A stretch of DNA of 64,000 nt from an uncultured Clostridia bacterium. GTDB taxonomy: Bacteria; Bacillota; Clostridia; TANB77; CAG-508. Both the position numbers and the translations under genes were made by a program. The stretch is taken from NCBI GenBank assembly GCA_947632745.1, contig CANRQH010000001.1:1-64000 (forward strand), written 5' to 3'. Shown piece after piece: positions 9,557 through 22,300 of the stretch; positions within the stretch are counted from its first letter, which is position 1, and each line of letters opens with the position of its first letter. Below the pieces are notes generated by a model. The model worked only from the letters and a program-made list of their open reading frames with translations. It did not search any database and was not told the DNA's origin.

Positions 9557-10795
9557 CTATCCATTAAAATACAAAATAAAGTTAATTATATTGAATATAA
9601 GAGTTGATATTAATACTAGTACAATAAATCCTGTCATCTTTTCATTTCTTTCTATTTTAAGCTCACTATACAAAATATTATATTTATTTTTAACATCATT
9701 ATACAAACTTTCAATTTCTAAAGCATCTTTTAAATATGTATAATACAAGCTTTTTATATCATCTGATGTAATTTCTTGTATCCAAAGTCCTTTAGTGAAG
9801 TTTACAAATTTTTTTCTTGTACTTTCTATATCTTTATTTTCTTTAAATTCAAAATTTAATTTTTTCAAATATATTTTTAAATATAATGAAAGTATATATG
9901 TATAAAAATATTGATTTTCAAATTCTGCTCCTAAAACAGTGTAGTTATTTATATCACAATCTGAGCATAATAAATTAACTCCTAATTTTGAAACTCCTAT
10001 TTTTGAATATTTTGAATTTGCAATTACTTTGGTATTTTCACTATTTATTGAATTAGTATTTGCATCATTTGGAAGTATATTTACATATTTCAAAAATTCA
10101 TTTTTTATGTTTTCAAATGATACATTTGCATTCCATGCATCCTGTTTCACACATGTATATGAATATGTATAAAATCTTTCTACATCTAAATTTAGTTTTA
10201 GAGCATCAATATTTGGTCCTGTAATTCCATTTATAAATTCTTGTATAGCTTCTATATTTTCAAAAGAATCTGCCTGAACTTTTATATTGTCATAATTTTT
10301 TAAATTATTACATTCCTGTTTTATATCTCTAAATTTATAATTAAAGTTTAAAACATCTGCAAATTCTTCGCTATCTTCTATATTAGTTTTTAAATATAGA
10401 AAACATATACCAGAGTTAAATAAAACAACTCCTACCTTTTGTATTTTAAAGAAAATACTACTTTCGTCTACTGTTTTACCTTGAATATCTTGGCTTAAAT
10501 CATATTCAAACGTTACACTTGGATATCTTGCAAGTATTGCAGATCTTGTTTCTATTGGTAAACTATTTAATTTTTCTTGTCTTTGAGTATCATTTAAATC
10601 AAATGTGCCAAATAAAAACTCACGAATTTTAGGCAAAAAATTTACATATAATTCTAAATCTTTGTCTTTTTCGAACACTCTTAAATTAAATCTTTTGTCT
10701 CTTAACAATCTCATTATATATTTAATATATTTACTCTCCTTTAATATAAAAGGGTATATAAAATATGTATATTGATACCTCGTCTTTAGCTCCAT
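9557..10795 (-). CDS. Hypothetical C-terminally membrane-anchored protein
   Basis: Not recognised. 412 residues: a large soluble part opening MELKTRYQYTYFIYPFI, mixed alpha/beta in character, a charged helical stretch around residues 365-388 (IERNEKM just before the membrane), and a single C-terminal hydrophobic helix (about 390-409, FIVLVLISTLIFNIINFILY). There is no signal peptide, so the bulk is probably cytoplasmic with a tail anchor. It follows the WG-repeat gene in the same direction with a short spacer, so they may be co-transcribed. The layout loosely recalls CorA-like proteins, but the GMN motif is absent. Confidence 0.7.
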   Translation of the reverse strand: MELKTRYQYTYFIYPFILKESKYIKYIMRLLRDKRFNLRVFEKDKDLELYVNFLPKIREFLFGTFDLNDTQRQEKLNSLPIETRSAILARYPSVTFEYDLSQDIQGKTVDESSIFFKIQKVGVVLFNSGICFLYLKTNIEDSEEFADVLNFNYKFRDIKQECNNLKNYDNIKVQADSFENIEAIQEFINGITGPNIDALKLNLDVERFYTYSYTCVKQDAWNANVSFENIKNEFLKYVNILPNDANTNSINSENTKVIANSKYSKIGVSKLGVNLLCSDCDINNYTVLGAEFENQYFYTYILSLYLKIYLKKLNFEFKENKDIESTRKKFVNFTKGLWIQEITSDDIKSLYYTYLKDALEIESLYNDVKNKYNILYSELKIERNEKMTGFIVLVLISTLIFNIINFILYFNG

Positions 10796-10818
10796 TTCTT
10801 TTTTCTCCTTATTTAAAA

Positions 10819-12334
10819 TTATTTATCACAATAGTAGTTCATATTTAAATCTAATCCTAAGTGCCACATTCCTATAAAATCTATAACTAGATTGTCATCT
10901 AATTTGTATGATGGTTCTATTACTACTTTTCCGCTTACTATCTATTGCTCCCCATAAACCATCTTTTTTTACTGCTGCAAAACCATATTTATTTAATTCT
11001 GTTGCATCATCATATATAAAATCTACAACTTTATTTTGTTTGCTATCTACAAAACCATATTTTCCATCTTGCTTTTTAGCAAATATTGTATTTTGCATGT
11101 ATATATCTTGAATATTTTTTTCTTCAAATTTGAAATTGTAGAATTTGTAATCTTCTCCAACTTTTATCTTTAAGTAACCATCATCTGTATTTATTTCAGA
11201 TAATATTCCTTGTGCTTTTACTTCAAAATTTGAATCTAACAAGCTTGAATTATATTGTTCATCATCTGCAATATATATTCCTGCTTTTTTGTCATAATAT
11301 ATATTTTTATATGAAAATGTTAATTTTTCATTTTGCTCTTTATCTATAATTCCTGAAAGTGTGTCTTTTGTTGCTACAAAAACATCTTTATTTATTTCTT
11401 TTAGGTTATCATAAGTTGGTTCAATTAATGTTGTTTTATCAAATCCCATTAAACCAAATTTGTTATCTTTCTCAAATACCACTCCTGAATTTGCAATTTG
11501 TGTGATTTTTCCTATATCATCATCAAGTAAAGTATTTTCATCTTCATCTATTAAAACTTGCTTTCCGTTTTGAGTTACTACATAGTATTTTTCAGAATAT
11601 ATATTTTCTATTTTTTCATATTTATTTTCTAATACTGTGTTTCCTAAAAAGTTTACTATTCCATACTTACCTTCTTGGTCTACGGTTATATAACCTTTTC
11701 CATATTCTTCTCCATATTGTAAGATATCTTTATATTTGGTATCTAAAATTTTTACTCCTTTATCATTAATTAAACCTTTTTGTCCATCTTGTTCAACTAT
11801 TATACTTTTTTTGAAACCTTTTAATGTTTCTATATTGTCATAAATTGTTTCTGCAATTTGTTTTCCATTTAGATCTATAAGTCCCCATTTTCCATCTTTT
11901 TGTACTTTTAAAACATCTTCTTCATACCATACATTTTCTGATTCATCATAATTTTCTAATGCTTCTATTTTATCATAGTTTGTGAAAATTTCCTCATTAT
12001 TTTTATTTATGGCTTTTGTTTTGTATGTACCTTCTTCTTCGTTTATATCATATGTTATTAAAAATACATCTTTGCTACTATCTATAACAATTGGCATTTC
12101 TTGATACATTGGCTCTACAACTATTTCTCCATTTGAACCAAGTATTCCCCATTTTTGTTCATTATAAAGTGCAAAATAATTTACTATATCTATCGATTTT
12201 GTATTTTTAGCTTTTGTTAGAACTTTGACTAGCATTATAATTGCCATTATAATAACAACAAATGCTATAATAACTGCAAAAACTTTTTTTAAGTTTAGCT
12301 TAGTCTCTCCATCGTATCTTTTTCCTTTACTCAT
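10819..12334 (-). CDS. WG-repeat membrane-anchored protein, read through one CGG +1 frameshift
   Basis: About 504 residues after correction. One N-terminal membrane helix (about 18-38), then an extracytoplasmic array of WG repeats, each with the form KWGxxxxxGExxxxPxY (for example QKWGILGSNGEIVVEP, GKWGLIDLNGKQIAE, GLWGAIDSKGKVVIEP). The last recognisable repeat is broken at 10931-10933: AGT AAG CGG AAA leads to a stop 12 codons on. Skipping C gives AGT AAG GGA AAA GTA GTA ATA GAA, restoring the repeat's Gly, and the gene then runs to TAA at 10819. Role unknown; WG repeats are thought to be protein-binding. A paralogue lies at 14670-16190. Confidence 0.8.
10930..10933 (-). other. CGG +1 frameshift site in WG-repeat gene
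   Basis: Frame 0 is GAT AGT AAG CGG AAA AGT; the restored frame is GAT AGT AAG GGA AAA GTA. The recovered DSKGKVVIEP matches the Gly-containing turn of the other WG repeats in the same protein. Confidence 0.85.
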
Positions 12335-12431
12335 ATTGCCTCCTATTATTTATAACTTTACAATCGTATTCTACTATAAAATAACTTAAATGTCAATTTT
12401 TAGACAATATTTTTTACATTTTTAGACAATA

Positions 12432-13283
12432 TTATTCTCTTTTAAATCCCATTCCTAGTACTTCCCTTGAGTTAGTTATAATTAAAAAGGCATTTTTATC
12501 AATCTTTTTTATTATCATTTTAAGCTGAGCTAAATCATTTCTAGATATTGCACACATAAGCACTAATTTTTCTTTATCATAATGCATTCCTTTACCATAT
12601 ATTCCAGTTACACCTCTTCTTATCTTATTTTCTATTATTTCAGATATTTCTAAACTTTTGTCTGATATAATAAATACAAGTTTGGTAAAATAAATTCCTT
12701 CAAAAACTATATCAATTACTTTCCCCATTAAAAAGATTGTAATTGCAGAATATAAACCTATTTCTATTTTTTTCAAAAATATTACATTTAGTAAAATTAT
12801 TATTGTATCTATTATAGTTATTAAATTTCCTGTTCTAAGCATTGGCTTGTACTTTTTTATAACTGTTCCTAATAAGTCAGATCCACCTGTTGATGAACTT
12901 GCTCTTAAAATTATAGCTGTTCCTAAACCTGTTAAAATCCCACCATAAACACATGCTAATATTTTATCATCTGTTAAAGGTGTAAATTTATCTAACCAAT
13001 CTATAAAAAATGATAAACTAACTGTTCCAACTAACGATTTTACAAAAAAACTTTTTCCGATTTTAAATGTTGCAAAAATAAATAGTGGTACATTTAAAAC
13101 TAATATTGTTGTTCCCATTGGTACTTTAAATAAATAGTAAATTATAGTTGCTATTCCAGAAAATCCACCTGAAGATAGCTCATTTGGTAATAAGAAAAAA
13201 GAAACAGCTAAAGCCATAATAAATGAACCTATTAAAGTTTCTATAATTTCAAAAATAATCTTTTTAAATTCTATTGCTTGCAT
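12432..13283 (-). CDS. yitT: YitT-family membrane protein (DUF161/DUF2179)
   Basis: Multi-pass membrane protein of the YitT family, 283 residues. Five to six hydrophobic helices occupy about residues 10-190. The family hallmarks SSGGFSGIATIIYYLF (about 37) and SSSTGGSDLLGTVIKKY (about 129) are clear, followed by a cytoplasmic DUF2179 domain of about 80 residues (RRGVTGIYGKGMHYDKEK). Function is not established; members are proposed transporters. ATG at 13283 follows AGGAG. It is 27 bp downstream of the cysteine desulfurase and probably in its operon. Confidence 0.9.
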   Translation of the reverse strand: MQAIEFKKIIFEIIETLIGSFIMALAVSFFLLPNELSSGGFSGIATIIYYLFKVPMGTTILVLNVPLFIFATFKIGKSFFVKSLVGTVSLSFFIDWLDKFTPLTDDKILACVYGGILTGLGTAIILRASSSTGGSDLLGTVIKKYKPMLRTGNLITIIDTIIILLNVIFLKKIEIGLYSAITIFLMGKVIDIVFEGIYFTKLVFIISDKSLEISEIIENKIRRGVTGIYGKGMHYDKEKLVLMCAISRNDLAQLKMIIKKIDKNAFLIITNSREVLGMGFKRE

Positions 13284-13310
13284 CTGCCGCTCCTTTCTTC
13301 TCCTAATTCA

Positions 13311-14450
13311 TCACCCTCTTAATTTTTGAATTTCTTTTTTTAAATTTTGAATTAAATAGTCTACTTCCTCTTTTGTATTAAACTCCCCAAATGTTATTCT
13401 TAGTGCACCTTTTATTTGTTCTGAATTTAAACCTATTGCAGTTAACACATGTGATGGCGTTGGGTCATTTGAAGTACATGCTGAACCACTAGATGCGCAT
13501 ATTCCCACATTATCTAATTCTAAAAGTAAATCATTTGCATTAACTCCTATAAATGATATATTACTATTTCCTGAAAGCCTTGCATTTAACGGACCATTTA
13601 TTTTTATATTTGATATATTTTTTTGCACTTCTTCTATATAATAGTTTCTTAAATATTTCATATTTTGTATGTGTGTTTCTAAATTTAACTTAGCAAGCTC
13701 TGCAGCTTTTCCTAGCCCAACTATTCCTGCTGTGTTTTCAGTTCCAGCACGTTTATTTCTTTCTTGATGTCCTCCATTTATAAATTTTTCAAATTCTATA
13801 CCTTCCCTTACATATAATGCTCCTACACCTTTTGGTCCATATATTTTATGGCTTGAAAGTGATAACATATCTATTCCCATCTCTTGTACATTTATCTTAA
13901 CATTTCCCACAGCTTGAACAGCGTCTGTATGAAATACTATATTTTTTTCTTTTGCAATTAATGCAATTTCTTCTATTGGTTCAATTGTTCCAATTTCATT
14001 ATTGGCAAACATTACACTTATTAAAATTGTTTCTTTTTTTATTGAATTTCTTAGTTCATTTAGATTTATAAATCCTTGTTCATCTACATTTAAATATGTT
14101 ATTTCAAAACCTTGCTTTTCTAGAAATTTACATGTATCTAATATTGCAGGATGTTCAATTTTTGTGGTTATTATATGATTTCCTTTATTTCTATTTTGAT
14201 ATGCAATTCCTTTTAAAGCAGTGTTATCAGCTTCTGACCCACATCCAACAAAATATATTTCTTGCTTTTTAGCCCCTATTAGATTTGCAACTTTTTCTCT
14301 TGCATCTTCAATCCCTTTTTTTGCATCTCTTGCTAAAAAATATACAGATGATGGATTTCCATATTCTTCATTAAAATATGGCATCATTTCATCTAAAACT
14401 TCTTTTTTTACTTTTGTAGTAGCTCCATTATCAAAATAATATGTATCCAT
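13311..14450 (-). CDS. nifS: Cysteine desulfurase (NifS/IscS-like, PLP-dependent)
   Basis: Converts cysteine to alanine and an enzyme-bound persulfide that feeds Fe-S cluster or thio-tRNA synthesis. 379 residues. Motifs: YFDNGATTKV at the N-terminus, the PLP-binding lysine in SLSSHKIYGPKGVGALY (about 200-216), the GGHQERNKRAGTEN loop, and the active-site cysteine in ASSGSACTSNDPTPSHVL (about 325). The flexible active-site loop is of the longer IscS/NifS type. No IscU/NifU scaffold is adjacent. ATG at 14450 is preceded by AAGGAATTGA. Confidence 0.95.
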   Translation of the reverse strand: MDTYYFDNGATTKVKKEVLDEMMPYFNEEYGNPSSVYFLARDAKKGIEDAREKVANLIGAKKQEIYFVGCGSEADNTALKGIAYQNRNKGNHIITTKIEHPAILDTCKFLEKQGFEITYLNVDEQGFINLNELRNSIKKETILISVMFANNEIGTIEPIEEIALIAKEKNIVFHTDAVQAVGNVKINVQEMGIDMLSLSSHKIYGPKGVGALYVREGIEFEKFINGGHQERNKRAGTENTAGIVGLGKAAELAKLNLETHIQNMKYLRNYYIEEVQKNISNIKINGPLNARLSGNSNISFIGVNANDLLLELDNVGICASSGSACTSNDPTPSHVLTAIGLNSEQIKGALRITFGEFNTKEEVDYLIQNLKKEIQKLRG

Positions 14451-14628
14451 TAAATCAATTCCTTTCTACTTGACTTTAAAAGAATTTTTTAAAATATAAT
14501 TTTCAATTTATTCTCTTTTGATATTATATTTACTTTGATAAAATAAAGTTACTTTGTATTTTTATTTAGCTTTTTTATGCCTATTTTACAGGTTTTAGAC
14601 AATTAAATAATCTTTTGCTCGTTTTACT

Positions 14629-14661
14629 AAAAAAAGGAAATGAGATTTTCTCCTCATTTCC
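14629..14661 (-). terminator. Rho-independent terminator after second WG-repeat gene
   Basis: Minus strand: GGAAATGAG, an 8-nt loop, CTCATTTCC, then TTTTTTT. It lies just past the stop of the gene ending at 14670. Confidence 0.92.
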
Positions 14662-14669
14662 ATTATTTA

Positions 14670-16190
14670 CTATTCCTTTTCATAATATACATTTTCTACT
14701 GTAATTTGTATTCTTTTATATTCTCCAATTTTATCTGGGAGATTAATATTTTGTATCTTAGATGTATCATCCATAATTTTACCAGTATTGTCTAAATATT
14801 GTTTCCCTTCATCATTTGAAATTATAATAAAATCATCTTGCAATTCTACATTTGCATTTGAAACTGATAATACATTTTCAATATTTTCAGAATAAAATTC
14901 CGTTATGTTTGATTCTACTTGACCTACTTGAACTATATTTTTTCCTTTGATTCTTTGTACAAAACTATATTTCATATCCAAAATAATTTTTCCATTACTA
15001 TTAATAATTCCCAAATCGCCTTTTTCATCTGTTGCAATAAAATAGTCTTTAAATAAATATTCAATATATCTATAATTTTCAGGTACAAGTTGATTTTGGT
15101 TCTTATCCATAATACCATAGTATGTTATATCATTATTTACAAATGTTGAAATTTTATAATTTTCATTTTCTGTAGGATATATTGCTTTATTAAAGTTCAA
15201 ATCTATTTCGTTTCCTGTAGAATCATACACTTTTTGTTCATTTCCTGATTTAGCATATATATATATACCTTTTGAAGAAATTTCATCATATTCAATTTCT
15301 ACTATTGTTTTGCCATTTACATCTTGCACACCATATTTTTTATTTTTTCTAATTATTAATAAATCTATATTTTCATCATAAGTAATAGATTGATATTCAT
15401 TTTCTATAATGTTTTTGCTTTCTTTAAATAATCCGTACTTTCCATTTTCTGATGCAATTAAATATATATTTTTATCACTTTCTTTTGGAATTCTATTTAT
15501 TTCGTTATATTTAACCTCTAAAACTTCTTTTCCCTTATAACTTATATAACCATATTTATATCCTATTTCTGTTTTATTTGAAACAATAAAGCCTGACTTT
15601 TTATAATTGTTTTCTGAATAATATTCATCTGATACTATATTATCATATTTTACATCTACTAAAGTATGTCCTTTTAAGTCTATAACACCATATTTACTAT
15701 CTTTTGATACTAAAAATTTTCCCTCTGTTGGCTTTAAATTTTCTATAGTATCATATAAATTCTTTGTTATAACTTTACCGTCAAAATTTATCAATCCATA
15801 TAATCCATCTTTTTTATACATTAATACATTTTTTTCATATGTTAATGTACTTGCTACATTTTTTAGTTTTATTTCTTTTACTTCTTCATATTCTGTAAAT
15901 AATTTTTCTCCCTTAGAGTTAATTACCTCAGAATTTTCATCATCATTATACCCTATAAATATATCTTTCTCAGGATTTGGTATTATTACATTCGAATAAT
16001 TTGCTTGCACTATTATTTGACCATCTTTATTAATTACTCCAAATTTTTCATTTTCTTTATATACATAAAATTGAAATTGATTTATTTCTTCAATTTTATA
16101 ATCAAATTTAGTGTCTAGCTTGTAGTATATAATAAAAATTCCTATTATTATTACAACTAAAACTGATATTATAAAAAATGCTTTTTTCAT
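14670..16190 (-). CDS. WG-repeat membrane-anchored protein
   Basis: 506 residues from the preferred ATG at 16190 (MKKAFFIISVLVVIIIGIFI, a signal-anchor helix); GGAAGGAATGG upstream makes this start better than an in-frame one nine codons earlier. The extracytoplasmic part is a series of WG-type repeats (EKFGVINKDGQIIVQ, GLYGLINFDGKVI, KYGVIDLKGHTLVD, KYGVQDVNGKTIVE, GDLGIINSNGKIIL). The frame is intact, unlike the paralogue at 10819-12334. It is followed by a strong terminator, so it is monocistronic or last in its unit. Function unknown. Confidence 0.85.
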   Translation of the reverse strand: MKKAFFIISVLVVIIIGIFIIYYKLDTKFDYKIEEINQFQFYVYKENEKFGVINKDGQIIVQANYSNVIIPNPEKDIFIGYNDDENSEVINSKGEKLFTEYEEVKEIKLKNVASTLTYEKNVLMYKKDGLYGLINFDGKVITKNLYDTIENLKPTEGKFLVSKDSKYGVIDLKGHTLVDVKYDNIVSDEYYSENNYKKSGFIVSNKTEIGYKYGYISYKGKEVLEVKYNEINRIPKESDKNIYLIASENGKYGLFKESKNIIENEYQSITYDENIDLLIIRKNKKYGVQDVNGKTIVEIEYDEISSKGIYIYAKSGNEQKVYDSTGNEIDLNFNKAIYPTENENYKISTFVNNDITYYGIMDKNQNQLVPENYRYIEYLFKDYFIATDEKGDLGIINSNGKIILDMKYSFVQRIKGKNIVQVGQVESNITEFYSENIENVLSVSNANVELQDDFIIISNDEGKQYLDNTGKIMDDTSKIQNINLPDKIGEYKRIQITVENVYYEKE

Positions 16191-16303
16191 CTTTTTTCCA
16201 TTCCTTCCTTTACACATTATTTTTAATTTATTTATAGTGATTAATAAATTTCTACTTTACTTATAATACAATATATTGCCAATTAATTCAAGCCTTTTAA
16301 GAT

Positions 16304-16337
16304 AAAAAATCCAACTCTATTAAAGAGTTGGATTTTT
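16304..16337. terminator. Terminator after the A'-B' surface-protein operon
   Basis: AAAAATCCAACTCTATT is followed by its inverted partner AAAGAGTTGGATTTTT. T-runs on both strands make it usable in either direction; it lies 18 bp past the end of the B' gene. Confidence 0.9.
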
Positions 16338-16354
16338 ATTTACTATGGAATTTT

Positions 16355-19300
16355 TTATTTAAGTATTTTTTTCTTTATAAATATAATTCCTATTCCCAAT
16401 GTTAATATTGCAACAATTGCTATTATTATATAGTTATTGCTTCTATTCTCACCAGTTGATGGCATTACTATTAATGTTGTACTACTATGGTAATCATCAC
16501 CCCATGCTTTTTCTCTTGCTAATGTTGTTAAATTATCTGTTTTTAGTGATGTTATTCTTGCATTATTAACATATGTAGAATCATTTAATTCATTTCCATA
16601 TAAATCTGTTGTTAAATAGTCTATTGTTAAGCTTTCTCCAGTTGTCATACTATCCCATCCAGTCATAGTTACTTGTGAATTTTCATTATTTACATCTGTT
16701 ACATTTTCTACTTGTTTTAATGTTATTTTATTTTCTGTTGTTATTATATCTCCTTTATTTGTAACTTTTGTTTCACTAACTTTTTCTGGTAAACTAGCAT
16801 AATTATATTTTGAGTCTAGTTCGTCTATTACTTCTTGTACTGTTGTTTCTTTTAATTTTGCTCCGTCTACTTTTTCACCATATTTAAAGTACCATCCATA
16901 GTTTGAAGAACTTTCATCTTCTATATAATCCTCATATGAATTATTCATTATTGTTACTTCATATGTTGCTTCTAATGAAGAACCATATAATGCATTTGGA
17001 TCCATTTCCAATCTTGCATATTTACTTCCGCCAACTGTATTACCATCTAGGTCTGATAAGTAACGAGATAATGTTTGTTTAGGATTTGAAGATACTATTG
17101 TAGAACCTTGCTGATTTGTTAATTTTACGTTTGTTATTTTCTTTTCTACTTTCAAGTCTTGAGGTATTTCTTTTATTATTCCTAGGTTCAATCTATCATA
17201 GCTATTTAAATGAACATTTTCTGCACTATTCTCACTACTTCCAAAATTTTCTACATCATTTTCTATTGATATACCTACCATTGGAGTATATGAATGGATT
17301 ATCATTTTGTTTCCACTTTCATCTAGTATATATCCATTTTCATCATCAACTTTTGTTTCTCCATTATATATGCTTCCATCTTCATTATATACAAATCCAT
17401 TTGTCTTATTTCTTTCTTTTATATTATCACTTGCTACTGAGTAATTTACTTCACCTAATGATTTATACCACTCTAACATTTCTTGTGCTGATTTATATGA
17501 ATCATCTGTTATTTTTCCAGCATAATAATCTGTTAATGTGTTTATTGCGCTTTGTATTTCTTCATTATTTGGATTTTCGAATGCTGTTTTCTTCATTGCA
17601 TTTTTGGTAGCTTCTGATGTTACTATTGTAGATTTATAATCTTTTAAATTAATATCTACTTCGTTTCCACTAGAATCAACCATTTTTTGTGTTCCATCTC
17701 CATAGGTGTATTTTAAGTAATAATATCCTGGCTCAACTCCTGGAATTTCATAATATCCATTTTGATCTGTATATACTCCCTCTTGTGTTCCGGCTATATT
17801 TTTGTCTGGATATCTATATACTGGATTTCCTGTGCTATCTACTAACTCTACTTTTACAGCTTTTGCTCTATTTTGTTCATTATCATCTATTATACCATTT
17901 CCTAGATTTTCTTTTTCAGATTCAGCTGATTTTGTATCTTCATATACTGTTCCTGTTAACTTTCTTTCATCTCCTAAGGCCATTTTTAAGTATAATGCAT
18001 CATCATCATCTGTTTTTATAACTGATTTATGTGTATAGAATTTATTTTGAGCTGCCTCTTCTGCTGTTATATATCCTTTATTTACTGCTGTCTGTAATGC
18101 ATTTTGGTCTTCATTCCATACATTGTCTATTCTTAAATAATCATGATAAGCTTTTGAATCTACTTTTGATGCTTCTTTATCATCTTCTCCATTTTTTATA
18201 GATTCTCCACTTAAAATTCTTTCTAATGCTGGCTCTTTTACTTTAAATTGTATATATGAATTTATTGTATTTCCACCAATAATACCATTTTTATATACAC
18301 TATTGTTGTCATTTACACTATAGTTTGCTGTTCCGTTTCCTAAATTTGACCATAATGCAAAATCTGTAGAGTCTTCATTATTTTCGTTATTACATAAATC
18401 ATATCTGTTTGTATCATATAAGTTTGTTAATGAATTTAAGAATAATTTTTCTTCTCTATATACTTTTGGTATATTTAGAGTTGTTGTATTTGTTACACTT
18501 ATTTTGTATACTACATATACTTGTAGTTTTCCTGCATTATTCCAGCTGTCTTTCATACTATATGCTATATCACTTGGATATATTGCATATCTGTTGTAAC
18601 TATCTTTTGTATTTTGTATATTTACTCTTGGTACATATTTTGAATTAATGTCTGTTGCTTCTCCATATACATATGTATATGTGTATCCATTTAATTTTGC
18701 TTTAATATAAGCTAATTCTTCTGATACCTCATATGTTGGATCTACTACATCTACTAATCCTAGGTTAATATATTTTACTATAAAGTCTCTTTCATCATAA
18801 TATCCTGTTATTGGAGTTTCTTTTAAATCGCTTGATGTAGGTGGGTTTTGTGTATCACTACCATATATTTTATTTGCAATTTTTTTGTTATTTTCTAGAA
18901 TTGTCTTAGCATCCCACTCACTTGATGTACGGTATGTTACTGCTTCTCCTCTTCCTGTTAACTGATTATCATCTAATTTAACATTTTCTTCTTGAGCTTT
19001 TGAGTTTACTTTAACATCTGTTCCTACAAATGGTGTTACTGTTATATATTCTTTATCATTGTATATGAATTTTACATATCCATTTGCTAAATCCCAATAA
19101 TAGATTTCTTCTCCAGAGTCTTTTTTAGTAAATCTATAATGACCTTTGTTTGTTCCATCAGTACTATCTGTTACAGTTGTAGCTATTTTTTGATTATTTC
19201 CATTATATAGTTCTACTGGTATTCCGCCTAATAATTCATCATAGCTTCCTTCTGTATATACTTCATCTGTTGTTGTGTTCTTTAAATTTGATAAATCTTT

Positions 19301-22300
19301 CCATACAAATCCTTCTAATGCTGCTATTACCTTTTTATTTTTTATTGTTACTTCATATGGAGCATCTCTACCTTGGTCTTTACTTATAGTTATTGTTAAA
19401 TCTTTATTTGTATTATTTGGATCTTTTATTAATACCCAATTTGGATGTTCTGGATCCGCACCATATCCTATTTGTTTTGTTATATCATATCCTGTAGGTG
19501 CAGCAGTTTCGTATATTTTATAGTCTGCAAAATGTAAGTTTTGTATTGTAACTGTTCCATCTTCTCCTGTTGTAACTTCCATAGCTTGGTCAGCTGTACT
19601 ATTCTTATTATATTCACATTTTGTTCCATTAAATGTTACCCATGCTTTTTCTGTTATAGAATATAATTTGAATTTAGCTCCTGCAAGTGATACTTCATCT
19701 TTAACAGAATCCTTCTTTATCAATTTTAAGTCTCCAACAGATCTTTGGTTTTCAAAGTATCCCAATTCAGGTGCCAATGCTGGTTTGTCTTCAGTATTTT
19801 CTTCAGTTACTTCTATATTTCCAAGATATACCCAGTTATTTGCTGCACTTATTTCATCTGTTCTATATCTATCTTGCTCTTCTAAATTATAGAATTCATC
19901 ATCAGAAGATTTTATTTCATAAATTCTATAAGTACCAAAATGTAATCTATCTATTTGTACTTCACCATTACTGTCTGTTATATATTGTGTTGCTTTTGTC
20001 CAATCATTTATATATTTTGGTAAACTATCTTTTACTTCAGAAACAAATCCTACTTTTCCACCTTTATATCTTGTATCTTGCATTCTGTATAATACTACTG
20101 TTGTTTCTGGTAAATTATCTAATTTCGTATAATCCTCTAAACTTGGACCTTTTTTAATTATTTTCATACTTCCAGTAGCAGTTTTTTGGTTTTCAAAATA
20201 TCCTAATTCTGGCGCAATAGCTGGATTTTTCTCAGTATTTTCTTCTTTTACTTCTATATCTCCAAGATATACCCAGTTATTTGCTGCACTTATTTCATCT
20301 GCTCTATATTTATCTTGGTCTTCTAAATTATAGTTTATATCATCAGAAGATTTTATCTCATAAATTCTATAAGTACCTACGTACAATCTATTTATTTGTA
20401 CTTCACCATTACTGTCTGTTATATATTGTGTTGCTTTTGTCCAGTCATTTGCATAGTTTGGTAAACCATCTTTTACTTCAGTAACAAATCCTGCTTTTTC
20501 ACCATTAAATCTTGAATCTTTCATTCTGTATAATACTACTGTTGTTTCTGGTAAGTTAACTAATTTCTTATCATCCTCTACACTTGGACCTTTTTTAATT
20601 ATTTTCATACTTCCAATAGGAGTTTTTTGGTTTTCAAAGTATCCTAATTCTGGCGCAATAGCCGGATTTTTTTCAATATTTTCTTCTTTTACTTCTATAT
20701 CTCCAAGATATACCCAATTATTTTGTGCACTTATTTCATCTGCTCTATATCCATCTTGGTCCTCTAAATGATAGTATACATCATCAGAAGATTTTATCTC
20801 ATAAATTCTATAAGTACCTAAATACAATCTATCTATTTGTACTTCACCTTTACTGTCTGTTATATATTGTGTTGCTTTTGTCCAGTCATTTGTATAGTTT
20901 GGTAAACCATCTTTTACTTCATTAACAAATCCTGCTTTTTCACCATTAAATCTTGAATCTTTCACTCTGTATAATAATACTGTTGTTTCTGGTAAGTTAA
21001 CTAATTCCTCATCATCCTCTAAACTTGGACCTTTTTTAATTATTTTCATACTTCCAATAGGAGTTTTTTGGTTTTCAAAGTATCCTAATTCTGGCGCAAT
21101 AGCCGGATTTTTTTCAATATTTTCTTCTTTTACTTCTATATCTCCAAGATATACCCAATTATTTTGTGCACTTATTTCATCTGCTCTATATCCATCTTGG
21201 TCCTCTAAATGATAGTATACATCATCAGAAGATTTTATCTCATAAATTCTATAAGTACCTACATACAATCTATCTATTTGTACTTGGCCTTTACTGTTTG
21301 TTATATATTGTGTTGCTTTTGTCCAGTCATTTGTATAGTTTGGTAAATTATCTTTTACTTCATTAACAAATCCTGATTTTTCACCATTAAATCTTGAATC
21401 TTTCACTCTGTATAATAATACTGTTGTTTCTGGTAAGTTAACTAATTTCTCATTATCCTTTAAACTTGGACCTTTTTTAATTATTTTCATACTTCCAGTA
21501 TTTGTTTCATCTACTATATATAAATTTACATCTGTAAAGTTAGTATTTAATCCAAGGCTTAAATTAGTAGAATTAGAAATCGTAACTGTTCCATTATTTG
21601 TTGTTATTTCTGCTTTTATAATTCTTGATTTATATTCTCCATTTTCTCCTATTGATATTTCTGTTAATAAATAATTTCCTGGTTTTAAACCATATATTTT
21701 AATTTCTCCATTTTCATCTGTAGTTAATGGTTTAGGTTCTCCGTAATATTCTACAAATCCTTGATTATCAATACCTACATAAGGACCATTTCCAAGTAAT
21801 TTTAAATTAAATGTTACTCCTTCTAATTTAGATTTTTTCTCTACTACATTTCCACTGTCATCTTTTATTCCTCCAGCTTTTTTTATAGTTAAGTTTACTT
21901 TATTATTGTCTTCTACTGGTATTTCACATGAAGCAGAATTATCTTCTGTTTTTTCTCCATGCTCGACCTTAATTAATCTCTGTTTTTCCCCACCAGCATT
22001 TAAGAAATATATTTTTGCAATATAAAGTTTTGATTGACCTTTAACATTTACTGTAAGTTTTGTAATTTGAGCATCGATATCTGAACAATATATGTAGAAT
22101 ATTTCTCCACTTTTTACTTGATCTAAACTTATAGGTGTAGTTTTATCTTTTGCATATAATTTAAACATATCTGAATTCTTGTCTGATTCAATACTATATG
22201 TGCTGTTAGTAATATTTCCATTTGCATCTCTTGTGTTATATTCTACATCTATACTTGAAAGTGTAGCATTAAAGTTTACAGAACATTGAATATATCCTGA